Of a stretch of 64,000 nt of DNA, positions 8,455 to 16,340 are shown one piece after another. Origin of the DNA: Crateriforma conspicua (GTDB lineage Bacteria > Planctomycetota > Planctomycetia > Pirellulales > Pirellulaceae); NCBI RefSeq assembly GCF_007752935.1, contig NZ_CP036319.1:6871155-6935154 (forward strand), written 5' to 3'. Below the pieces are notes generated by a model. That model saw nothing but the letters and a program-made list of their open reading frames with translations, was not told the origin of the DNA and did not search any database. A program made the position numbers and the translations under genes. Every line of letters starts with the position of its first letter. Position 1 is the stretch's first letter.

Positions 8455-11400
8455 GAGGAAAAACACTTCGATACCAGCACGAAGCGCGAGCGAGCGAATC
8501 ACTGATGGCAGAACTCACTTGCTTGCGTTTCGTGCTTGTGCTTGTCGTTATCCTCGGCATAGAAACCAACAGTCTGTTCGCGCAAGAAGACGTTGCCAAC
8601 AACGAAGGGTTGCCGATCGAGATTCTTAAAGGGGAATCTCCCTTCACGCCGAACGCACAATGGAAACAACTCAGCAACGGGCACGCCGGATGTGAAGGAT
8701 CCCAATGGGAAATTCGCAATGGCGAATTCGCGCTGATGTATGCCGCCCACCACGATCGCCTGGCATTCCGCTGGACTGAGTCAAAGGGACTGGAGGCTTG
8801 GCGAAATGACTCGCCCGAAGCGACATCGTTCAGACCCGATGGAAGTGGTGGCTACTACGTCGTTGAACAAACCACTCGGCAGCTCACTCGTTGGAACTCC
8901 AAAGGGCAACAGGTTGCCATCCTTGCCGATCGCTACCAGGGAAAGCGTCTGAACCGTCCCAATGATTGTGTGGTGCACTCCGATGGAAGCGTCTGGTTCA
9001 CCGATCCCGATTGGCTTTTCAATCAACGTCCAGGCGACACCAAAGAACTCGCCGGCCAGTTCGTGTTTCGGTTCGATCCGCGAGATAACTCCCTCCGGAA
9101 AATGGTGGACGGATTAGACAAACCCAATGGGATCGCCTTCTCGCCGGATGAAAGGTGGTTGTTTGTGACCGATAGTGCTACCAAGAACCTCTATCGTTGG
9201 AAGATCAACAACAAGAACGAATTGGATCGGCGTGAAGTCTTCGCAACATTCGCCGATACGGGAAACGACGGAATTGCATTTGATCGGTTCGGACGACTTT
9301 GGTGCTGCACGAAGGCTGGCCTCGCCATCTTGAATGAGTCGGGCCAAACCAAGACGGTTGTTAAGACGCCCGGCAAACCCACGTCGGTTGCGTTCGCGCC
9401 GGCGCCTTCGCGAAGCATCGCCGTCACAACCCGTGATGCCTGCTACATCACGGAGCTTGCCGAGGAAGATTCTGGACAACCCCAGTTGGTCGATCGAGCG
9501 GGCGATGACCGGAAAGAGGACTCCGAAATCCTATTCGTCCGGCGCGTTGCCCCCCTGCTACGCGAGAAGTGTCTTGGCTGTCATGGAAACGACCCCGATT
9601 TCATTGAGGGATCGCTCGACTTGCGAACACGTGAGGGATTGCTGTCGGGTGGTGACAGCGGCGAACCTGCTATCGTTGTCGCAGCGCCGCAGGACAGCCC
9701 GCTGTACCTTGCTTCGACCCGCCAGAGCGACGACTGGTCCGAGATGCCTCCCAAAGAGGCGGAGCAATTGTCGGCCGAAGAACTCCAATGGCTATATGAT
9801 TGGATCGATTCGGGTGCCCAGTGGCCAAGCGACGATCGCCGCCGCGAAATTGAAGAAACGTACGAAGACGAATGGTCAGTGGAGGATGGAATCGTCGTGC
9901 AGACTTCGGGCGGTTTGGATTCTCACTGGACCAATCGCAAGTACGATCCAGCGGGACTCTGGGCCTACCAACCGTTGCAACAATACCAGCACGACGCGCA
10001 AGGCAGTGAATCAAACACAGGATCTCGCTCGAATGGTGCTCACTCGGGAATTGCTCAGTCGGACAGTGCACACTCGCTTGCGCGTCGTGCTAGTAAGAAT
10101 CATCAAAACCCGATTGATGTCCTGATTGACGAAGCGTTGCCCGACGAGTTGGTGGCTGCACCGAGAGCTGATCGAAGAACGCTGATTCGGCGAGCCACCT
10201 ATGACTTGACGGGCCTTCCGGCGACTCCCGAAGAAGTCGATGCGTTTGTCAACGATTCAGGTTCGGATCAACAGGCCTTTGCCAAAGTCGTGGATCGATT
10301 GTTGAGATCACCCCACTATGGCGAGCGGATGGCCCAGCACTGGCTAGATGTCGTTCGCTACGCCGACTCATCAGGCTTTGCAAATGACTATGAACGCGGC
10401 AACGCTTGGCGGTATCGCGATTACGTGGTGCGTTCGTTCAACGATGACAAGCCGTATGATCAGTTCATTCTTGAACAAATTGCGGGAGACGAACTGTATC
10501 CCAAAGATCCAGAGATGATTGTGGCGACTGGGTTTCTACGCATGGGCCCATGGGAATTGACTGGCATGGAAGTCGCCAAAGTAGCCCGACAGCGGTTTCT
10601 TGATGATGTGACCAACAGTGTTGGTGAGACATTCCTGGCCCATTCATTGCAATGCGCACGGTGCCACGACCACAAGTTCGATCCTGTTCCCACACGAGAC
10701 TATTATTCCATCCAAGCGGTGTTCGCGACGACGCAACTGGCCGAGCGAAAAGCCGAGTTTGTCCCCGACGAGAACACCACCGGTTTTGACGAGCAGGCGT
10801 ACCTCAAGCAAAAACTGCAACAACATCAACAGGCTCTCGACGAACTGGATTCGGTACTGCTGCAGAACGCCCAGCGGTGGTATCAACAACAGGGGAAATC
10901 CTCGGAGTCCTGGGATCGTGCAATTGCCGACCTTAAAGCGAAGGGTCGCAAGAAGAACCTGTTTAGCGACGCCCGGTCGGCGATGATTAAGTCGGGTATC
11001 GCTGAAAATGAATACCCGCCAAAGCTGGTCGGCTTTACCCCGGAGCAGTTTGGACGCGAACGTGTCGCGAGGAAAGGGATTGAGCGTTTGAGATGGGAGC
11101 TGGAGCGGTATCAGCCGTATGCACTCGCTGTCTACAACGGTCGAACGAGGGACGTGAAGGGCATCTACGCGCCGACGCGAATTCCGAAGGACCGTTTTCA
11201 CAAAGGCGAACTCGAGCAAACCGCGATCTTAACCGGTGGCGATCCGTTTTCACCGGGCGAGCCGGTTTCGCCGGGGACACTGAGTGTCGTCAACGACCAA
11301 GTCACTCCGTCAATTCCCGACACCACCAGCGGACGACGCGCCGCGTTTGCACGCTGGATCGCTGACGCGAAGAACCCTTTGACCACACGCGTGATTGTCA

Positions 11401-12368
11401 ATCGGCTGTGGCTCTGGCACTTTGGCAAAGCGATCGCCGGAAATCCGAACAACTTTGGATCCACTGGGCAGCGACCGACACATCCACTTCTGCTCGACTG
11501 GCTGGCATCGACGTTCGTCGAAGAGGGCTGGTCGGTGAAGGCGATGCATCGTCGCATCATGCTGTCCGATGCCTATTGCAGATCTGGAAGTCACCCCGAC
11601 CCAAAGCGATTGCGAGAGCTCGATCCTGAAGGAATCAGCTACGCCGTCTTTCATCCGCGACGTCTGAGTGCCGAAGAGTTACGGGATTCGATGCTGGCCG
11701 TCACAGGTGAACTCAACCCAAAGCTTGGTGGCATACCCTGTCGACCCGAAATCAGTCAGGAAGTCGCGCTTCAACCGCGACAAGTGATGGGAACGTTCGC
11801 TGCTGCATGGACACCCAATCCGTTTCCCGATCAGAGACATCGTCGCTCGATCTATGTGCTCAAGCTGCGTGGTCTGATTGACCCGATGCTGGAAGTCTTC
11901 AATTCACCCTCCCCCGACTTTTCCTGTGAGCAGCGAGAAACATCGACGGTCACACCGCAGGTGTTCAACTTGTTCAATGGCCGGAACACACACAATCGTG
12001 CGTTATCGCTGGCTGCACGTGTCTTGAAGGAAACGGACAACGACCGCGACGCGATCCGGCGGTGCTTCCAACTGACACTCTTGCGTGAACCGACGCCGAC
12101 CGAGTTGGAGGAATTCCTCGCGCACTGGCACCAGACAGAAAATTCGTTGCCCACCGATCCACCCTTTCGCGGCGCTCCGCCACTGGAAGTCCTCCGGGAA
12201 GCGGTCGAGGAAAACACGGGCGAGAAGTTCACGTTTGTGGAACGCCTCTTTTCAAACGCCGACTTCGTTCCTGATCTGAGACCGGCCGACGTCGACCGTC
12301 ACACACGAGCATTGTCAGACGTCTGTCTGGTGATCCTGAATTCAAACGAGTTCGTGTATGTGTATTGA
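8451..12368 (+). CDS. Planctomycete cytochrome c / DUF1549 / DUF1553 (PSCyt-PSD1) protein with N-terminal gluconolactonase-like propeller
   Basis: A 1305-aa exported protein. Two starts are possible: ATG 8451, overlapping the previous stop, or ATG 8505, which gives a cleaner signal peptide (MAELTCLRFVLVLVVILG). Residues ~45-345 resemble an SMP-30/gluconolactonase beta-propeller (LNRPNDCVVHSDGSVWFTDP, KPNGIAFSPDERWLFVTDS). Residues ~355-450 are a PSCyt1 cytochrome domain with one heme motif, C374-L-G-C377-H378. Residues ~555-760 are DUF1549 (RRATYDLTGLPATPEEVDAF, CARCHDHKFDPV). Residues ~960-1290 are DUF1553 (TTRVIVNRLWLWHFG, LSAEELRDSMLAV). Such proteins are planctomycete hallmarks, usually beside DUF1501 genes, with suspected extracytoplasmic redox or polysaccharide roles. 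Residues ~511-549, a Ser/Ala/Gly-rich linker, are encoded by an inserted REP-like palindrome; another covers the 5' end. Confidence 0.9.
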   Translation: MRGKTLRYQHEARASESLMAELTCLRFVLVLVVILGIETNSLFAQEDVANNEGLPIEILKGESPFTPNAQWKQLSNGHAGCEGSQWEIRNGEFALMYAAHHDRLAFRWTESKGLEAWRNDSPEATSFRPDGSGGYYVVEQTTRQLTRWNSKGQQVAILADRYQGKRLNRPNDCVVHSDGSVWFTDPDWLFNQRPGDTKELAGQFVFRFDPRDNSLRKMVDGLDKPNGIAFSPDERWLFVTDSATKNLYRWKINNKNELDRREVFATFADTGNDGIAFDRFGRLWCCTKAGLAILNESGQTKTVVKTPGKPTSVAFAPAPSRSIAVTTRDACYITELAEEDSGQPQLVDRAGDDRKEDSEILFVRRVAPLLREKCLGCHGNDPDFIEGSLDLRTREGLLSGGDSGEPAIVVAAPQDSPLYLASTRQSDDWSEMPPKEAEQLSAEELQWLYDWIDSGAQWPSDDRRREIEETYEDEWSVEDGIVVQTSGGLDSHWTNRKYDPAGLWAYQPLQQYQHDAQGSESNTGSRSNGAHSGIAQSDSAHSLARRASKNHQNPIDVLIDEALPDELVAAPRADRRTLIRRATYDLTGLPATPEEVDAFVNDSGSDQQAFAKVVDRLLRSPHYGERMAQHWLDVVRYADSSGFANDYERGNAWRYRDYVVRSFNDDKPYDQFILEQIAGDELYPKDPEMIVATGFLRMGPWELTGMEVAKVARQRFLDDVTNSVGETFLAHSLQCARCHDHKFDPVPTRDYYSIQAVFATTQLAERKAEFVPDENTTGFDEQAYLKQKLQQHQQALDELDSVLLQNAQRWYQQQGKSSESWDRAIADLKAKGRKKNLFSDARSAMIKSGIAENEYPPKLVGFTPEQFGRERVARKGIERLRWELERYQPYALAVYNGRTRDVKGIYAPTRIPKDRFHKGELEQTAILTGGDPFSPGEPVSPGTLSVVNDQVTPSIPDTTSGRRAAFARWIADAKNPLTTRVIVNRLWLWHFGKAIAGNPNNFGSTGQRPTHPLLLDWLASTFVEEGWSVKAMHRRIMLSDAYCRSGSHPDPKRLRELDPEGISYAVFHPRRLSAEELRDSMLAVTGELNPKLGGIPCRPEISQEVALQPRQVMGTFAAAWTPNPFPDQRHRRSIYVLKLRGLIDPMLEVFNSPSPDFSCEQRETSTVTPQVFNLFNGRNTHNRALSLAARVLKETDNDRDAIRRCFQLTLLREPTPTELEEFLAHWHQTENSLPTDPPFRGAPPLEVLREAVEENTGEKFTFVERLFSNADFVPDLRPADVDRHTRALSDVCLVILNSNEFVYVY
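8471..8541. repeat. REP-like palindrome in the 5' end of the cytochrome gene
   Basis: The left arm (8471-8498, containing CCAGCACGAAGCGCGAGC) and right arm (8513-8541, containing TTGCGTTTCGTGCTTG) are imperfect reverse complements. They share the GCACGAAGCGC core of the other copies in this window. The element covers the region between the two candidate start codons and encodes most of the signal peptide if the 8505 ATG is used. Confidence 0.75.
9983..10096. repeat. REP-like palindrome inserted in frame inside the cytochrome gene
   Basis: The left arm (9983-10012, ACCAGCACGACGCGCAAG) and right arm (10071-10096, CACTCGCTTGCGCGTCGTGC) are reverse complements and match the palindrome at 12377-12452. 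The spacer between them also carries degenerate CACTCG/TCGCTC units. The reading frame passes through the element without a stop and gives a low-complexity linker between the cytochrome and DUF1549 domains. Confidence 0.8.
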
Positions 12369-12376
12369 GACCTCAA

Positions 12377-12487
12377 ATACTAGCACGACGCGCAAGCGAG
12401 TGAACCCAGCTCTCGAATTCTCACGGGGACTCGCTTGCGCGTCGTGCTGGTCTATTCATTCACTCGCTGGCGCTTCGTGCTGGTATG
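12377..12487. repeat. REP palindrome plus extra half-arm upstream of the RAYT gene
   Basis: A near-perfect hairpin, with TAGCACGACGCGCAAGCGAG (from 12380) pairing with CTCGCTTGCGCGTCGTGCTG (ending 12450). A single further right arm follows at 12457-12487 (CACTCGCTGGCGCTTCGTGC), directly abutting the RAYT start. This is the layout expected of a RAYT with its cognate REP/BIME sequences. Confidence 0.85.
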
Positions 12488-12496
12488 GAGAACACG

Positions 12497-13012
12497 ATGA
12501 GTGAACGACCGTTTAATGCCGACGAGCCAATCGCTTTCTTCCTTACATGGACCGCTTACGGCACGTGGCTTCCCGGAGACGATCGCGGATGGCACCGTTG
12601 GGGAAAAGGCGGAATCCAACCATCCGATGAGCGGATCCAAGAGTCCGCGAGGTCTGAGATGAAGAAATCGGCGTTTTTCTTGTCTGTTGATGATCGCGAA
12701 ATCGTCGAAGAGACAGTGAAACGCCACTGCGAGATTCGCGAATGGACGCTGCACACGGTCAATGCACGATCGAATCACGTCCATGTCGTTGTTACCGCGT
12801 CGGGATACGATCCGAAAACCGTTCGCGACCAGTTCAAAGCTTGGTGTACTCGGAAGCTGAAACCGTTTCATCCCGGACGCGAGCGATTCTGGACCGAAGG
12901 CGGTAGCCAGCGTTGGATCAACCATGACGATGATCTGGAAGCAGCCGTGCTGTACGTCGGAGAAGCCCAAGACAGAAAAGATCGCGAGGAACACCCGGGG
13001 TACGAAAGATGA
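12497..13012 (+). CDS. REP-associated tyrosine transposase (RAYT, Y1-type HUH family)
   Basis: The ATG at 12497 is preferred over 12485 because GGAG lies 6 nt upstream of it. The protein is ~171 aa, the usual size of planctomycete RAYTs. It has the opening strand FFLTWTAYGTWLPGDDRGWH, the HUH metal-binding motif NHVHVVV (about residues 93-99), and a C-terminal helix in which Y153 (AAVLYVGEAQ) is the candidate catalytic tyrosine. RAYTs are single-copy relatives of IS200/IS605 TnpA that act on REP palindromes by single-strand nicking and joining and are thought to spread them. The gene is flanked on both sides by REP-like palindromes, and similar copies lie at 8.5, 10.0 and 16.2 kb. I see no IS200-type ends or TnpB, so a domesticated RAYT is more likely than an active insertion sequence. 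Confidence 0.88.
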   Translation: MSERPFNADEPIAFFLTWTAYGTWLPGDDRGWHRWGKGGIQPSDERIQESARSEMKKSAFFLSVDDREIVEETVKRHCEIREWTLHTVNARSNHVHVVVTASGYDPKTVRDQFKAWCTRKLKPFHPGRERFWTEGGSQRWINHDDDLEAAVLYVGEAQDRKDREEHPGYER

Positions 13013-13053
13013 GCCAATACAAGAGGAATAGTGACCAATCGAGATTTGCACTT

Positions 13054-13167
13054 ATTAACACGCAGCGCAAGCAAGTTGATCAAGCAAGTGGCCCCCGCAA
13101 CGAGAACGCAGAGAGTCAGCAGAGAGTCAGCAGAGAGTCACTTGCTTGCGCTGCGTGCTAGTATCAG
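13054..13167. repeat. REP-like palindrome downstream of the RAYT gene, with internal 11-bp tandem repeats
   Basis: The left arm (13054-13082, ACACGCAGCGCAAGCAAG) and right arm (13136-13167, CTTGCTTGCGCTGCGTGC) are reverse complements. They are a sequence variant of the other copies (GCAGCGC instead of GAAGCGC/GACGCGC). The loop contains about three tandem copies of AGAGAGTCAGC (13110-13140). Confidence 0.8.
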
Positions 13168-13238
13168 AAGGAAAACCGACATCAGCTACCTCAATCGAAG
13201 CGCAACCCGGAACACAAAACTCACCAAGCGGAACAAAG

Positions 13239-14789
13239 ATGAAGTCAACGAGACCTACAACACTTCTTCGTTCATCGTTCTGCCTTCCTCCTTCTGCCTT
13301 CGCTACATTCCTTCTTCTTTCATCCTTCTGCCTTCATCCGTCAGCCTTCGCTGCTCCTTCTGCCTTCGCACAGAATGTGCTGTGGGTCATGGCCGACGAC
13401 CTTCGGCCTCAACTCGGTTGCTACGGCGATGAAGTGGTCATATCGCCACACATTGACCAGTTTGCGCAGCGGGCATTGCGATTCGACCATGCGTACGTGC
13501 AAAGTGCGGTATGCAGCCCGTCCCGCAATTCAATGCTCAGTGGGCTTCGCCCAAATACGACGGGCTTACGTGGGTTTGGTACCAAAGTGCGTGATGTGAT
13601 ACCCGACATTGTCACTCTTCCCCAGCACTTTAAGAATCACGGCTACGAAACCCGAGCATTTGGCAAGATCTTTCATATCTACGATGAATCGATGCTCGGT
13701 GATGAAGACGATGCCCAATCGTGGAGCGAACCCACTCGATGGCCCGAAGTTCCGGTGTGGGGACCTGAGCAGAACGCACTTCGCGACCGGCTGATCGCCG
13801 GAGCAAAGAAAACCGGAAAAGAGTTCAAGCATCCGCACGATTGGCCGCGAGCCGAAACATGGGATGATAGCGACATCCCTGACGATCAGATGCAGGACGG
13901 CGACACCACAGCAGCCGTCGAGAAATATCTGGATTCGCGGCAAGGAGATCAAACGCCGTTCTTTCTGGCGGTTGGATTTCTGCGGCCGCATCTGCCCTTT
14001 AACGCTCCCCAAAAGTACTGGGATCTCTACGACCCTACGACGCTTCGCCTTCCCGCGTTTCGTCAGCTGCCGAGAAACGTTCCCGCCTGGGTCGTGAACC
14101 GAGGCATCGTCAAGAACTATCACAACATGCCGTCGCTGGAAGAAACCGATTCCGCGTTCCTGCAGCGATATCTGCAGGCTTACCTGGCGTGCATCAGTTA
14201 CGTCGATGCTTGCTTTGGTCGTTTGATGGAGGCTCTTGAAAAGTCGGGGCATGCCGAGAACACAATCGTCGTGTTCATGGGCGACCACGGTTACCAAATG
14301 GGTGAGTATGACTCTTGGGGCCACAAGCACTCGAACTTTGAAATCTCGACCCGTGCACCGTTGCTGATTTCGTCGCCAAGGATGGCGCGAGCGGGAGCAT
14401 CGTCAAACGCACTTGTTGAATTCCTTGACCTTTATCCGACGCTTTGCGATCTCGCGCATTTGCCCAAGCCTGAACACTTGGAAGGTATCAGCTTTTCGGA
14501 CCTACTAAACGACGACACAAGCGTTCGTGACGCCGCATGCAGCGAGATGAAACGGCAAGGGCGTCTCGGCCGAAGCATCCGAACCGCCGAATTCCGATAC
14601 ACCGAATGGCGTGATCCAAAGAACAACATCGTGGCTCGTGAGCTGTATGACCATCGAAACGACACGACGCCCGGACAGCTCGAAATGGAAAACATTATCA
14701 GCGACCCAAAGATGACACACGTTGTCAGTCATTTGAGTCAGCGTCTGAATCAGCTCGTCCCAGCAAAAACGGAGAAATTGCATGAATAA
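13239..14789 (+). CDS. Formylglycine-dependent sulfatase (iduronate-2-sulfatase-like)
   Basis: The ATG at 13239 is chosen over earlier in-frame codons because it begins a positively charged N-terminus and an export signal; the mature part starts near QNVLWVMADDLRPQLGCYGD. The 516-aa protein has the sulfatase metal site (MADDLRP), the formylglycine motif C92-S-P-S-R, the PFFLAVGFLRPHLPF segment of the iduronate-sulfatase-like subgroup, and MGDHGYQMGEYDSWGHK with the second set of metal and active-site residues. The Cys must be converted by a formylglycine-generating enzyme, not present here. It would remove sulfate esters from algal polysaccharide outside the cytoplasmic membrane. The stop overlaps the DUF1501 start by 8 nt, so the two are co-translated. 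The signal peptide region is built from CCTTCTGCC-like repeats. Confidence 0.92.
   Translation: MKSTRPTTLLRSSFCLPPSAFATFLLLSSFCLHPSAFAAPSAFAQNVLWVMADDLRPQLGCYGDEVVISPHIDQFAQRALRFDHAYVQSAVCSPSRNSMLSGLRPNTTGLRGFGTKVRDVIPDIVTLPQHFKNHGYETRAFGKIFHIYDESMLGDEDDAQSWSEPTRWPEVPVWGPEQNALRDRLIAGAKKTGKEFKHPHDWPRAETWDDSDIPDDQMQDGDTTAAVEKYLDSRQGDQTPFFLAVGFLRPHLPFNAPQKYWDLYDPTTLRLPAFRQLPRNVPAWVVNRGIVKNYHNMPSLEETDSAFLQRYLQAYLACISYVDACFGRLMEALEKSGHAENTIVVFMGDHGYQMGEYDSWGHKHSNFEISTRAPLLISSPRMARAGASSNALVEFLDLYPTLCDLAHLPKPEHLEGISFSDLLNDDTSVRDAACSEMKRQGRLGRSIRTAEFRYTEWRDPKNNIVARELYDHRNDTTPGQLEMENIISDPKMTHVVSHLSQRLNQLVPAKTEKLHE
13271..13370 (+). repeat. Degenerate CCTTCTGCCTTC tract encoding the sulfatase signal peptide
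   Basis: Pyrimidine-rich units of the type CCTTCTGCCTTC recur about five times, separated by ATCC/GCT variants. Translated, they give the repeating peptide FCLPPSAFA, FCLHPSAFA, APSAFA, which makes the whole hydrophobic part of the export signal. Confidence 0.75.
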
Positions 14790-16176
14790 CCGCCGTGAGT
14801 TTTTATACGGCCTGGGGACGTCCCTGGGCAGCATTGCTTTTTCTGCGATGCTGGCAGACGAAGCACGCGCCGATGGAAAGCAGAGCCCGCTTGCTCCCAA
14901 GGACGGTCATTTTCCCGCGAAAGCAAAGAATTGCATCTTTCTGATGATGGAGGGCGGACCGTCTCACATCGATACCTTCGATCCAAAGCCTGCGCTCAAA
15001 GATCTACATCTCAAAGAGTTTGTCCGAGAAGGACAGCAGAAATCGGCAATGGAGAGCGGAAAACGGTATTACGTGCAGAGTCCGTTCAGCTTCAGCAAGC
15101 ACGGCCAAAGTGGCGCCGACATGGCTGACAACTGGGTACACCTCGCAAAGGTCGCCGATGAACTCTGTTTCTATCGAGGCTGCCAAGTCGACAGCGTGAA
15201 TCACCCCACCGCCATGTACCAAATGAATTGTGGGAATCGCTTCGGGGGTGATCCAGGAATTGGTGCCTGGGTCACGTATGGGCTTGGTTCGATGAATCAG
15301 GATCTGCCGGGTTTCCTGGTGTTGCCCGAAATTTCATACCCACAGGGTGGAGCTGCGAATTGGAGCAATGGTTATCTCCCGGCGTTTTATCAAGGGACGC
15401 CACTGCGACCTAAAGGCTCTCCTATCCTGGACCTTCAACCACCTTCTGGCGTGACTCCCAAGCGACAACGCCGCAATCTGGATCTGCTTGCGCGAATGAA
15501 TACGCGGCACTTACAGCAACATCCTGAACACCGGGAGCTAGCAGCTCGACTAGAGAGTTACGAACTGGCATTTCGGATGCAGACGGAAGTGCCCGAGGCG
15601 ATCGATTTGTCGGGCGAAGATCAGCGAACGCTGTCGATGTATGGGATCGGAAACGAAGCGACCGATGCATTTGGGCGGAAGTGTTTGCTCGCTCGAAAGA
15701 TGGTCGAGAAGGGTGTTCGATTCGTACAGCTTTACAACGGCACCTGGGACAGTCACGACTACATCGAACGGGCCCACGAGAATCTCGTCCGTGGCGTCGA
15801 CCAACCGATCGCCGCGTTGATCGCTGACCTAAAGGATCGGGGCCTCCTGGAAAGCACATTGATCGTTTGGTGCGGAGAGTTTGGAAGGTCGCCGGACAAC
15901 GGAGTGCGCGGCGGTACCGCCTATGGACGTGACCACAACGCAAACGCGATGACGATCTGGCTAGCCGGCGGCGGTTGCAATGCAGGACACACGATCGGAG
16001 CCACCGATGAAGTGGGGATGACCGCCGTCGAAGAAGTACATCACGTTCGCGACTTCCACGTCACACTACTTCGGTTACTCGGGCTCGATGACAACAAGCT
16101 GACGTACTATCACGCCGGGCGTTTCAAGCAACTCAGCCAGTTCGGCGGCAAGGTGATCGAGGAACTCATTGCCTAA
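14782..16176 (+). CDS. DUF1501 family protein with Tat-type signal
   Basis: A 464-aa protein that starts with a twin-arginine-like leader (NNRREFLYGLGTSLG) ending near ADEARA. Residues ~45-460 match the DUF1501 family, a relative of alkaline phosphatase/sulfatase folds that is very abundant in planctomycetes. Landmarks are FLMMEGGPSHIDTFDPKP near the start, WDSHDYIERAH in the middle, and WCGEFGRSPDNG and GRDHNANAMTIWLAGGG near the end. DUF1501 genes normally sit beside PSCyt/DUF1549/DUF1553 genes, as here. The biochemical function is unproven; hydrolysis of sulfate or phosphate esters is a reasonable guess. It overlaps the sulfatase gene by 8 nt. Confidence 0.9.
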   Translation: MNNRREFLYGLGTSLGSIAFSAMLADEARADGKQSPLAPKDGHFPAKAKNCIFLMMEGGPSHIDTFDPKPALKDLHLKEFVREGQQKSAMESGKRYYVQSPFSFSKHGQSGADMADNWVHLAKVADELCFYRGCQVDSVNHPTAMYQMNCGNRFGGDPGIGAWVTYGLGSMNQDLPGFLVLPEISYPQGGAANWSNGYLPAFYQGTPLRPKGSPILDLQPPSGVTPKRQRRNLDLLARMNTRHLQQHPEHRELAARLESYELAFRMQTEVPEAIDLSGEDQRTLSMYGIGNEATDAFGRKCLLARKMVEKGVRFVQLYNGTWDSHDYIERAHENLVRGVDQPIAALIADLKDRGLLESTLIVWCGEFGRSPDNGVRGGTAYGRDHNANAMTIWLAGGGCNAGHTIGATDEVGMTAVEEVHHVRDFHVTLLRLLGLDDNKLTYYHAGRFKQLSQFGGKVIEELIA

Positions 16177-16210
16177 AGCGAATGGGCAAGCTACTTGCTT
16201 GCTTTCCTTA

Positions 16211-16284
16211 CACGAATGAAGCGCAAGCGAGTGAATCACGTACTGCAAACTCACTCGCTTGCTTGCGCTTCGTGCTTGTATCGA
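16211..16284. repeat. REP-like palindrome between the DUF1501 and oxidoreductase genes
   Basis: The left arm (16211-16239, GAAGCGCAAGCGAGTGA) and right arm (16249-16284, CACTCGCTTGCTTGCGCTTCG) are reverse complements and share the core of the RAYT-flanking copies. It lies in the 150-bp gap after the DUF1501 gene and could also act as a transcription-end or mRNA-stability structure. Confidence 0.8.
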
Positions 16285-16340
16285 GGTGGCTCCAAACTTT
16301 TCCCAGCTAGTCCACTAACCCACAGCCATTGAAACCAACC

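Noticed and set aside
9334-10125. A 263-aa + strand frame inside the cytochrome gene
   Set aside because: It is a shifted frame of a gene with clear domains; the product is Arg/Ser-rich with no motif.
12497-13012. Active IS200/IS605 insertion sequence
   Set aside because: No TnpB and no matching element ends; the flanking palindromes belong to a dispersed REP family, so RAYT is the better call.
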